Of a DNA stretch of 64,000 bases, positions 1 to 7,727 are shown one piece after another (the stretch's first letter is position 1; each line of letters begins with the position of its first letter). Both the position numbers and the translations under genes were made by a program. The stretch lies in the NCBI RefSeq assembly GCF_001427305.1, contig NZ_LMFZ01000023.1, forward strand, positions 326,349-390,348, in the 5' to 3' direction. Under the pieces are notes generated by a model that worked only from the letters and a program-made list of their open reading frames with translations, searched no databases and was not told where the DNA came from. Origin of the DNA: Duganella sp. Root1480D1 (lineage in GTDB: Bacteria > Pseudomonadota > Gammaproteobacteria > Burkholderiales > Burkholderiaceae_D).

Positions 1-74
1 CTTGACTGTCGCACCTGCCGGAGTGACATTAGGCCTACCCTCGCATTCCACCTTCATACCTGAGGTACCGTCGA

Positions 75-3000
75 ATGAACGACATGACCGAATTGCCGGA
101 AGAGCTGGACCTTAAGCTGATCCTGTCCACCCTGATGGCTCTGAAAAAAGGTGATTTCTCGGCGCGCCTGCCGTCCGACTGGACGGGCGTGTCGGGCAAG
201 ATCGCCGATACCCTCAATGACATCATCGAGACCAACGAGCGCATGGTGAAGTCGGTGACTGAGGTTAGCCGCGTAGTGGGCCGCGAAGGCCGCCTGACGC
301 AGCGCGCGACTGTCCATGTTTCCGGCGGCTGGGCGACCATCATCAGCGCCGTCAATACCCTGATCGATGACCTGGTGCGCCCTACCACCGAAATGGCGCG
401 CGTGATCGGCGCTGTGGCGAAGGGCGACCTGTCGCAAACCATGGCGCTGGAAGTCGACGGCCATCCGCTGAAAGGCCAGTACCTGCGCGCGGCGATGACC
501 GCTAATACCATGGTGGAGCAGCTTACGTCCTTCTCTTCGGAAGTAACCCGCGTGGCGCGTGAAGTGGGTACCGAAGGCAAGCTGGGCGGCCAGGCGCAGG
601 TGAAAGGCGTGGCCGGTACCTGGAAAGACTTGACCGACTCCGTGAACTCGATGGCGGGCAACCTGACCTCCCAGGTGCGTAACATCGCCGAGGTGACCAC
701 TGCCGTGGCGAACGGCGACTTGTCGAAGAAGATCACGGTTGACGTGCGCGGCGAGATCCTGCAGCTGAAAGACACCATCAACGTGATGGTAGACCAGCTG
801 CGTTCCTTCGCGTCCGAAGTGACCCGCGTGGCGCGGGAGGTGGGTACCGAGGGCAAGCTGGGCGGCCAGGCATACGTGCCGGGCGTCGGCGGCACCTGGA
901 AGGACTTGACCGATAACGTGAACTTCATGGCATCCAACCTGACCGGCCAGGTGAGGAATATCGCGGCGGTGACTACCGCGGTGGCAAACGGCGACTTGTC
1001 GAAGAAGATTACGGTGGACGTGAAGGGCGAGATCCTGGAACTGAAAAACACCATCAACGTGATGGTGGACCAGTTGTCGTCCTTCGCTTCGGAGGTGACC
1101 CGCGTGGCACGGGAGGTGGGGACCGAGGGCAAGCTGGGTGGCCAGGCGCAGGTGAAAGGCGTGGCTGGTACCTGGAAAGACTTGACCGACTCCGTGAACT
1201 CGATGGCGGGTAACCTGACCTCCCAGGTGCGTAACATCGCTGAGGTGACCACCGCCGTGGCCAACGGCGACTTGTCCAAGAAAATCACGGTGGACGTCAA
1301 GGGCGAGATCCTGGAACTGAAAAACACCATCAACGTGATGGTGGACCAGTTGAACTCCTTCGCATCGGAGGTGACCCGCGTGGCGCGCGAAGTGGGTACC
1401 GAGGGTAAGCTGGGCGGCCAGGCAAACGTGTCCGGCGTCGGCGGCACCTGGAAGGACTTGACCGACAACGTGAACTTCATGGCGTCCAACCTGACCGGCC
1501 AGGTGCGCAACATCGCGGAGGTGACCACCGCGGTGGCAAACGGCGACCTGTCCAAGAAGATTACCGTGGACGTGAAGGGCGAGATCCTGGAACTGAAAAA
1601 CACCATCAACGTGATGGTGGACCAGTTGTCTTCCTTTGCATCGGAGGTGACCCGCGTGGCGCGTGAGGTGGGTACCGAGGGTAAGCTGGGCGGCCAGGCC
1701 TACGTGCCGGGCGTCGGCGGCACCTGGAAGGACTTGACCGACAACGTGAACTTCATGGCGTCCAACCTGACCGGCCAGGTGCGTAATATTGCGGCGGTGA
1801 CCACCGCGGTGGCACGCGGGGACTTGTCCAAGAAAATTACCGTGGACGTGAAAGGCGAGATCCTGGAGCTGAAAGACACCATCAACGTGATGGTGGACCA
1901 GTTGTCTTCCTTCGCTTCCGAGGTGACCCGCGTGGCACGGGAGGTGGGTACCGAGGGCAAGCTGGGCGGCCAGGCCAACGTGTCCGGGGTGGCCGGTACC
2001 TGGAAGGACTTGACCGAGAACGTGAACCAGCTTGCGGCAAACCTGACCAACCAGGTGCGAGCCATTGCGGAGGTGGCGACCGCCGTGACGCGCGGCGACT
2101 TGTCCCGTTCCATCCAGGTAGAAGCGCGCGGCGAGGTGTCCTACCTGAAGGACAACATCAACGAGATGATCCGCAACCTGAAGGAAACCACGCAGAAGAA
2201 TGCCCAGCAGGACTGGCTGAAAACCAACCTGGCGCGCTTCACCCGCCTGCTGCAGGGCCAGCGCGACTTGCAGGCGGTGACGAAACTGATCCTGTCCGAA
2301 CTGGCACCGCTGGTATCGGCCCACCACGGCGTGTTCTATATGATGGACTCGCAGTTGGCCGACGCCCGCCTGCGCATGATCGCCAGCTACGGCTACCGTT
2401 CCTCGCGCAAGTTGCCGACTTCCTTCCTGCCGGGCGAAGGCCTGGTGGGCCAGTGCGCGCTGGAGAAAGTGCGTATCTGGCTGACCGATGTGCCGCGCGA
2501 TTACATCGTGGTCAGTTCCGGACTGGGGGCTGCGCCGCCAACCAATATCGTGGTGCTGCCTATCCTGTTCGAGCAGCAGGTGAAGGCAGTGATCGAAATC
2601 GCTTCACTGGACCGCTTCACGGAAACCCACCTCTCCTTCCTCGACCAGCTGATGGAGTCGATCGGCGTGGTGCTGAACACCATCGAGGCAAACAGCCGGA
2701 CCGAATCGCTGCTGACCCAGTCGCAATCGCTGGCGCAAGAGCTGCAGCAGACCAACCAGGAACTGGCGGAGAAAGCCCGCCTGCTGTCCGACCAGAACAT
2801 CGAGGTAGAACGCAAGAACCGCGAGGTGGAACAGGCAAAACTGGCGCTGGAAGAAAAGGCGACCCAGCTGGCGCTGTCTTCCAAGTACAAATCCGAGTTC
2901 CTGGCGAATATGTCGCACGAGCTGCGCACGCCTTTGAACTCGCTGCTGATCCTGGCGCAGCAACTGGGCGACAACCCGGAGGGCAACCTGTCGGGCAAGC

Positions 3001-4970
3001 AGGTGGAATTTGCGAAGACCATCCACGGTTCCGGTTCCGACTTGCTGACCCTGATTAACGACATCCTGGACCTGTCGAAGATCGAGTCCGGTACCGTTAC
3101 GCTGGACGTCTCGGAATACCGCTTCGCCAACCTGCGCAGCTATGTGGAACGCACTTTCCGTCACATGGCCGAAGCCAAGCATCTCGGCTTCACGGTGGAA
3201 CTTGGCAACAACCTGCCGGCCTCCCTGATGACCGATACCACGCGTTTGCAGCAGGTGCTGAAAAACCTGCTGTCGAACGCATTCAAGTTCACCAACCATG
3301 GCCAGGTCTCGCTTGGCATCGCGCTGGTGCAAAGCGGCTGGAGCACCGACCACCCGAACCTGGGCAATGCCGACGCGGTGCTGGCCTTCTCGGTCAGCGA
3401 CACCGGTGTCGGTATCGCGGGCGACAAGCTGCAACTGATCTTCGAGGCATTCCAGCAGGCTGACGGTTCCACCGCGCGTAAATACGGCGGCACCGGCCTG
3501 GGCCTGTCGATTTCGCGCGAACTGGCCCGCCTGTTGGGCGGCGAGATCCGCGTGGAGTCGACTGTCGGCGCAGGTTCGACCTTTACCCTGTTCCTGCCGT
3601 ATAACCGCTCCGGCTTCGTGTACTACGAAACTGCCCGCCAGCCGGCCATGCCACGCCTGCCGGCTTCAACGACAACTGCCAACCCGATCATCACCACGCC
3701 GGCCGTGCTGTACGCGCAGCCGCTGCAGGGGCAGGAAGTGGAGGCCGACGAGCAGATCTACGGTTCGACCATCGACGACCGCGGCTTGACCACGCCAGGC
3801 GATCCATCGGTGCTGATCGTCGAGGACGACGAGCGTTTCGCCAAGGTAGTGCTGGATTTCGCTCGCGAGAAGAACTTCAAGGGCATCGTGACCCACCAGG
3901 GCGATTGGGCGCTGAGCCTGGCGCGCGACTACCTGCCGTCCGCGATCCTGCTTGACCTGGATTTGCCGGACATCGATGGCTTCACCGTGCTGGAACGACT
4001 GAAACGCGACCCGAGCACGCGCCACATCCCGGTGCATGTGATGTCCAGCCTGCGCGAGCGCGAACGCGCGCTGCGTTCCGGCGCCATCTCGTACCTGAAT
4101 AAACCGGTCAGCAAGGAAGACCTGAACGAGGAATTCATGCGCATCCAGCGCTTCCTGATCGGCGGCAAGCGCAACCTGCTGGTGGTGGATGATGAGGAAA
4201 ACCAGCGCGACGCCATCGTCAAGCTGATCGGCGATAGCGATGTCGACATCACAGCCGTTGGCACCGGCCAGGACGCGCTGGCTGCACTGCACGCCTCGCA
4301 CTTCGATTGCATGGTGCTGGACCTGACCCTGCCCGACATCAGCGGCTTCGACCTGCTGGACATGATCGGCAAGGACCAGCGCCTGCGCGACCTGCCGATC
4401 GTGATCAACACAGCCAAGGAGTTGAACCGCAAGGAGGTGGCAAAGCTGAAACGCTACGCCAAGACCATCGTCATCAAGGATGCCCGTTCGCCGGAGCGCC
4501 TGCTCGATGAAACGGCCCTGTTCCTGCACCGTTCGCAGGCCAATCTGCCGGAAGCTCAGCGTCGCATGCTGGAAGAAGTCCATGCGGCCGATGCCGGACT
4601 GGCGGGCCGCAAGGTGCTGATCGTCGATGATGACTTGCGCAACATCTTTGCCCTGTCCTCGCTGCTGGAACGCCAGCAGATGCTGGTATCTTTCGCGGAA
4701 AACGGGCGTGACGGCATTGAAGTGCTGGAGCGCGATCCGACCATCGAGATCGTCCTGATGGATATCATGATGCCGGAAATGGACGGCTACGACACCATGC
4801 GCGCCATCCGCCGCATCCCGAAATTCCGCTCGCTGCCGATCATCACCTTGACGGCGAAGGCGATGAAGGGCGACCGCGACAAGTGCATTGCGGCCGGCGC
4901 GTCGGACTACATCACCAAGCCGGTGGACGTGGCCCAGCTCCTGTCGCTGATGCGCGTTTGGCTGCACTGA
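75..4970 (+). CDS. Soluble poly-HAMP hybrid sensor histidine kinase with GAF and three receiver domains
   Basis: A 1631-residue hybrid kinase. No transmembrane segment or signal peptide is visible, so it should act in the cytoplasm. Residues about 55-690 are a tandem array of HAMP-type units of about 92 residues, each carrying motifs such as GDLSKKITVDV and TRVAREVGTEGKLGGQA. A GAF-like domain follows (about 720-875), then a coiled coil, a HisKA box (NMSHELRTPLNSL, phospho-acceptor His about 948) and an HATPase domain with DTGVGIAG and GGTGLGLSIS. Three receiver domains follow, recognisable by VLIVEDDE with LLDLDLPDIDG, LVVDDEE with VLDLTLPDISG, and VLIVDDD with LMDIMMPEMDG. The layout recalls fungal Nik1-type kinases and their bacterial relatives. 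GAGGT precedes the chosen ATG. It overlaps the next gene by one base. The input signal is unknown. Confidence 0.93.
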   Translation: MNDMTELPEELDLKLILSTLMALKKGDFSARLPSDWTGVSGKIADTLNDIIETNERMVKSVTEVSRVVGREGRLTQRATVHVSGGWATIISAVNTLIDDLVRPTTEMARVIGAVAKGDLSQTMALEVDGHPLKGQYLRAAMTANTMVEQLTSFSSEVTRVAREVGTEGKLGGQAQVKGVAGTWKDLTDSVNSMAGNLTSQVRNIAEVTTAVANGDLSKKITVDVRGEILQLKDTINVMVDQLRSFASEVTRVAREVGTEGKLGGQAYVPGVGGTWKDLTDNVNFMASNLTGQVRNIAAVTTAVANGDLSKKITVDVKGEILELKNTINVMVDQLSSFASEVTRVAREVGTEGKLGGQAQVKGVAGTWKDLTDSVNSMAGNLTSQVRNIAEVTTAVANGDLSKKITVDVKGEILELKNTINVMVDQLNSFASEVTRVAREVGTEGKLGGQANVSGVGGTWKDLTDNVNFMASNLTGQVRNIAEVTTAVANGDLSKKITVDVKGEILELKNTINVMVDQLSSFASEVTRVAREVGTEGKLGGQAYVPGVGGTWKDLTDNVNFMASNLTGQVRNIAAVTTAVARGDLSKKITVDVKGEILELKDTINVMVDQLSSFASEVTRVAREVGTEGKLGGQANVSGVAGTWKDLTENVNQLAANLTNQVRAIAEVATAVTRGDLSRSIQVEARGEVSYLKDNINEMIRNLKETTQKNAQQDWLKTNLARFTRLLQGQRDLQAVTKLILSELAPLVSAHHGVFYMMDSQLADARLRMIASYGYRSSRKLPTSFLPGEGLVGQCALEKVRIWLTDVPRDYIVVSSGLGAAPPTNIVVLPILFEQQVKAVIEIASLDRFTETHLSFLDQLMESIGVVLNTIEANSRTESLLTQSQSLAQELQQTNQELAEKARLLSDQNIEVERKNREVEQAKLALEEKATQLALSSKYKSEFLANMSHELRTPLNSLLILAQQLGDNPEGNLSGKQVEFAKTIHGSGSDLLTLINDILDLSKIESGTVTLDVSEYRFANLRSYVERTFRHMAEAKHLGFTVELGNNLPASLMTDTTRLQQVLKNLLSNAFKFTNHGQVSLGIALVQSGWSTDHPNLGNADAVLAFSVSDTGVGIAGDKLQLIFEAFQQADGSTARKYGGTGLGLSISRELARLLGGEIRVESTVGAGSTFTLFLPYNRSGFVYYETARQPAMPRLPASTTTANPIITTPAVLYAQPLQGQEVEADEQIYGSTIDDRGLTTPGDPSVLIVEDDERFAKVVLDFAREKNFKGIVTHQGDWALSLARDYLPSAILLDLDLPDIDGFTVLERLKRDPSTRHIPVHVMSSLRERERALRSGAISYLNKPVSKEDLNEEFMRIQRFLIGGKRNLLVVDDEENQRDAIVKLIGDSDVDITAVGTGQDALAALHASHFDCMVLDLTLPDISGFDLLDMIGKDQRLRDLPIVINTAKELNRKEVAKLKRYAKTIVIKDARSPERLLDETALFLHRSQANLPEAQRRMLEEVHAADAGLAGRKVLIVDDDLRNIFALSSLLERQQMLVSFAENGRDGIEVLERDPTIEIVLMDIMMPEMDGYDTMRAIRRIPKFRSLPIITLTAKAMKGDRDKCIAAGASDYITKPVDVAQLLSLMRVWLH
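320..2160 (+). repeat. Tandem ~276-bp coding repeats of the HAMP array
   Basis: Near-identical DNA units of about 276 bp recur inside the kinase gene. For example, the GACCxCxGCxGTGGC stretch encoding TTAVANGD recurs near 700, 972, 1248, 1524 and 1800. Linkers alternate between two types (GGQAQVKGVAG and GGQAYVPGVGG or GGQANVSGVGG). The high identity suggests recent duplication or gene conversion, and the unit number may vary between strains. Confidence 0.85.
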
Positions 4971-5818
4971 TGGGTGCCAACGAAGAACTGCGCCGCAGCA
5001 CGGCGCCAGAGCTGGAGGAACTCGAACTGGAGCTGCTGCTGGAAGCGCTGGTGCGGCGCTTCGGCTTCGATTTCCGCTTGCACGACCGGGCGCCGCTAAA
5101 GCGCAAGCTGTTCGGCTTCATGCAGCAGCGTGGGCTTTCCACGCTGTCGCAGTTGCAGGACCATGTGCTGCACGATCCCGCCACTGCAGGTGGGCTGCTG
5201 CGCACCTTGCACGTGCCGCCGGCAGGATTGTTCGACGACGCGGCCGAAGCACTCATGCTGCGCGAAGCCGCCGAGCATTCCCTGCGCGGCGCTGCCCTGC
5301 CCCGCATCTGGCTGGCCGATTGCGCCGGCGCCGGGCAGGCCTGGACGCTGGCCATCATACTGGCCGAAATGGGCTTGCTGTCCCATGCCGAAATTCACGC
5401 CACGGTCGCCAGCGACGAGATGCTGGACGAAGCCGCGTCGGCCTGGCTGCCCGAAGCGGACCTTGAACGGGCGCAGGAAGGCTACCAGCAGTCCGGTGGC
5501 AAGGGCCGCCTGGCCGATTACTTCAACCTGCAGGGTGGCCGCGCGATGCTGGTGCCATCGCTGCGCAGCCACATCACCTGGGCGCAATACAACCTGGTCA
5601 CCGACGCTTCGTTCAACGAATTCAACCTGATCGCCTGCCAGCGTGCCCTGCCCGACTTTGGTCCCTTGCTGCGGCAGCGCGTGCTGCAGTTGTTCCATGA
5701 CAGCCTGGTTCCCTTCGGCACCCTCGGCCTCGATCGGGAACTCGATCCAGCAGAACCCCTTGCCGCCGCTTATCAGGCCATCGTCCCCGGCCAGTGCTGG
5801 TACAAGCGCATTAGCTGA
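4970..5818 (+). CDS. CheR-like methyltransferase, degenerate
   Basis: This 282-residue protein starts at an ATG sharing one base with the stop of the kinase gene (TGATG), so the two are translationally coupled. The fold order looks like chemoreceptor methyltransferase CheR: an N-terminal helical part ending near LKRKLFGFMQQRGL, then a Rossmann-like part. The SAM-binding signature is altered. Where CheR has a CSTGEE-type loop, this protein reads ADCAGAGQAW. Where CheR has a CRNVLIYF-type motif, it reads LIACQRALPDF. CheR-like genes often follow poly-HAMP hybrid kinases. It may have lost methyltransferase activity and act as a regulatory or binding partner. The family assignment is moderate and the loss of activity is inference. 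Confidence 0.7.
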   Translation: MGANEELRRSTAPELEELELELLLEALVRRFGFDFRLHDRAPLKRKLFGFMQQRGLSTLSQLQDHVLHDPATAGGLLRTLHVPPAGLFDDAAEALMLREAAEHSLRGAALPRIWLADCAGAGQAWTLAIILAEMGLLSHAEIHATVASDEMLDEAASAWLPEADLERAQEGYQQSGGKGRLADYFNLQGGRAMLVPSLRSHITWAQYNLVTDASFNEFNLIACQRALPDFGPLLRQRVLQLFHDSLVPFGTLGLDRELDPAEPLAAAYQAIVPGQCWYKRIS

Positions 5819-5827
5819 TTTGATTTG

Positions 5828-6733
5828 CTAGGTCGCCATCGCCAATACCAGCAGCAGGCTTGCTGCCGACAACAGGGTTTGCAACGAGATGATGCCGGCC
5901 ATGAGGTGGCCATCCCCGCCCATTTGCCGCGTCAGCACATATGAAGTTGGAGCAGTGGGCAAGGCAAAGAAAAGCACCATGATCGCCGTTTCAGTGCCGG
6001 ACAACTTCAGAAATCGCGCACTGAGCCAGGCAACCAATGGAACCAGCAACAGTCGCGCTACGCTGTTTGAGACCAATGCGCTGAACTGGCCGCGAAGTTC
6101 GCCTGGCTTCAAAGCAGCTCCGACGCACAGCAAGCCAAGCGGCAGGCTCGAATTGGAAAGCAATGCCAGGAGACGATCTGCGCCCCAGTTCAGCCGGAAT
6201 CCCAATAGATTGAAAAGTGCACCGGCAAGGCAAGATACGATCAATGGATTTTTGACGAGCGAGAGTGCGAGCGGCTTAAGCCTCGTCCCACTGTCGGCCG
6301 ACAGTGCCAGAACGGACAGCACGTTCACTGCAGGTACGAGCAAGGCAATCAGGACACTCGCCAGGAGCATGCCCTCTTTGCCATAAAGCCCGCCGACTGT
6401 TGCCAGGCCAAGGTAGGTGTTAAACCTCAGGACACCTTGCAACATCACTCCAAACCGGGCCGCGGGCCATCCCTTCAGCGCGCGGAGCAGCAGCAGCCCG
6501 GTTACATATGCCGACAACGCAAGCGTCGTCGCCCCGAGCAGTCGAGGCAAGGCTGGGTTGTCCAATGGCGCGGCTGCCAGGCTGCCAAAAAGCAGGCCTG
6601 GGAAAAGGATGAAGTAATTGAGTCGTTCTGCTCCCGGCCAGAATCCATCGCCTGGAAAACCGGTTTGCTTCATGAAGTAGCCAGCCACAATCAACACAAA
6701 AAGGGGCCAGAGTGTTACCAGGGTGAGGCTCAT
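5828..6733 (-). CDS. AEC family (auxin efflux carrier-like) transporter
   Basis: A 301-residue membrane protein with about ten hydrophobic segments. It begins SLTLVTLWPLFVLIVAGYF and ends in a long hydrophobic helix, as in the AEC family, whose bacterial members export or import small organic acids such as malate or malonate. The chosen ATG matches the family N-terminus; an upstream in-frame start at 6829 would add 32 hydrophilic residues that overlap the divergent LysR promoter. No good Shine-Dalgarno is visible. It is divergent from the LysR gene at 6822 and is the likely target of that regulator. The substrate cannot be read from the sequence. Confidence 0.85.
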   Translation of the reverse strand: MSLTLVTLWPLFVLIVAGYFMKQTGFPGDGFWPGAERLNYFILFPGLLFGSLAAAPLDNPALPRLLGATTLALSAYVTGLLLLRALKGWPAARFGVMLQGVLRFNTYLGLATVGGLYGKEGMLLASVLIALLVPAVNVLSVLALSADSGTRLKPLALSLVKNPLIVSCLAGALFNLLGFRLNWGADRLLALLSNSSLPLGLLCVGAALKPGELRGQFSALVSNSVARLLLVPLVAWLSARFLKLSGTETAIMVLFFALPTAPTSYVLTRQMGGDGHLMAGIISLQTLLSAASLLLVLAMAT

Positions 6734-6780
6734 TGGGATATTAATGGTTGTTGCGAACAGCGGCTTATCGTATGCTTCAT

Positions 6781-6804
6781 CAAATTCATACACAATTGAA
6801 TTTG
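6781..6804. promoter_or_regulatory. Candidate LysR operator between AEC transporter and LysR gene
   Basis: A perfect inverted repeat, CAAATTC (6781-6787), ten bases, GAATTTG (6798-6804), lies in the 88-bp divergent intergenic region just upstream of the LysR ATG at 6822. Position and symmetry suit a LysR-type binding site. No binding data support it. Confidence 0.5.
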
Positions 6805-6821
6805 ATTTCAATACGATTCGA

Positions 6822-7718
6822 ATGACCACTCCTACCTTGCGTCAGCTTGAACTTCTGCTGGCACTCGTTTCCTCGGACGGAATCGCCGGAGCCGGGGCCA
6901 AGCTTGGCATGTCGCCCTCGGCCACCAGCCATGCCCTGCGAGCATTGGAAACTGCGCTCGGCACGGAACTGATCGACCGCAATGCGCCAGGCGTGTCGCT
7001 CACTTATACAGGCGAACAAATCGTGCCCCACGTCCGGGACGTCTTCGCCTCGCTCCAACTGGCGCAGGCCACGGCGCTGGCCGGGGCAGAACTCAAGACC
7101 GGCCTGTTGCGCCTGGGTTCATTCGGGGCCAGCGCGACGATCAGGGTCCTGCCGCCGCTTCTGGAGCGCTTCAAGGCGCGTTATCCCGGCGTGGAGATAG
7201 TTGTCACGGAAAAGCCCGACGAGCAAACCTCGCACGACCTGATCGAGCGCCGCCTGGAACTGGCCGCAATAACGCTTCCCAAGCGCGACTTCGATACGCA
7301 AACCCTGGCCATCGACGAGCTGGTGGCGGTCTTGCCGTCCAGGCATCCATTGGCGCGGCTCGATAACGTCCCGCTCAAAGCGATGACGAACGATCCATTC
7401 ATCCTGACGCGTGCGGGGTCGCAGGCTTTGGTCTCCAGGCTATTTGAAAAGAACGGATCGCGGCCAAACATCCGTTACGAGCTGGTGCAACTGATGTCTA
7501 TCCTGGAGCTGGTCGCAAGCGGGAAAGGCATATCGGTATTGGCCAGGCTGGCACTTCCCGAACACTATGACGGTGTCGTCCTGCGGCCCATCTCGCCGGG
7601 CGCTTCAAGGCGCATTGGCCTGGCATGCCTGGATGAGAGCCGGCTTTCGCCGGTCGCCAAGGCTTTCTGGCAGGAGACCCGCCGCTACCACGCTAGCCTC
7701 AAGCACCGTCCTGCCTGA
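6822..7718 (+). CDS. LysR family transcriptional regulator
   Basis: A 298-residue LysR-type regulator. The N-terminus (PTLRQLELLLALVSS) and the SPSATSHALRALE recognition helix form the winged helix-turn-helix. Residues about 90-295 form the effector-binding domain (TGLLRLGSFGASATIRVLPP). The ATG at 6822 gives the family's usual N-terminus; the reading frame stays open further upstream into the transporter promoter. It is divergent from the AEC transporter and probably controls it. Its 3' end lies 9 bp from the convergent alpha-galactosidase gene. Confidence 0.9.
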   Translation: MTTPTLRQLELLLALVSSDGIAGAGAKLGMSPSATSHALRALETALGTELIDRNAPGVSLTYTGEQIVPHVRDVFASLQLAQATALAGAELKTGLLRLGSFGASATIRVLPPLLERFKARYPGVEIVVTEKPDEQTSHDLIERRLELAAITLPKRDFDTQTLAIDELVAVLPSRHPLARLDNVPLKAMTNDPFILTRAGSQALVSRLFEKNGSRPNIRYELVQLMSILELVASGKGISVLARLALPEHYDGVVLRPISPGASRRIGLACLDESRLSPVAKAFWQETRRYHASLKHRPA

Positions 7719-7727
7719 ATGCGCCGG

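Noticed and set aside
320..2160. Regular repeats that might suggest a CRISPR array or satellite
   Set aside because: The period is about 276 bp, the frame stays open and each unit encodes a HAMP-type domain.
54..2327. Long repetitive His/Gly/Arg-rich minus-strand frames opposite the HAMP array
   Set aside because: Their repetition only mirrors the HAMP coding repeats on the plus strand.
5828..6733. Assigning the AEC transporter as a malonate carrier (MdcF)
   Set aside because: The mdc operon lies almost 50 kb away and has its own TRAP system. AEC substrate cannot be told from sequence.
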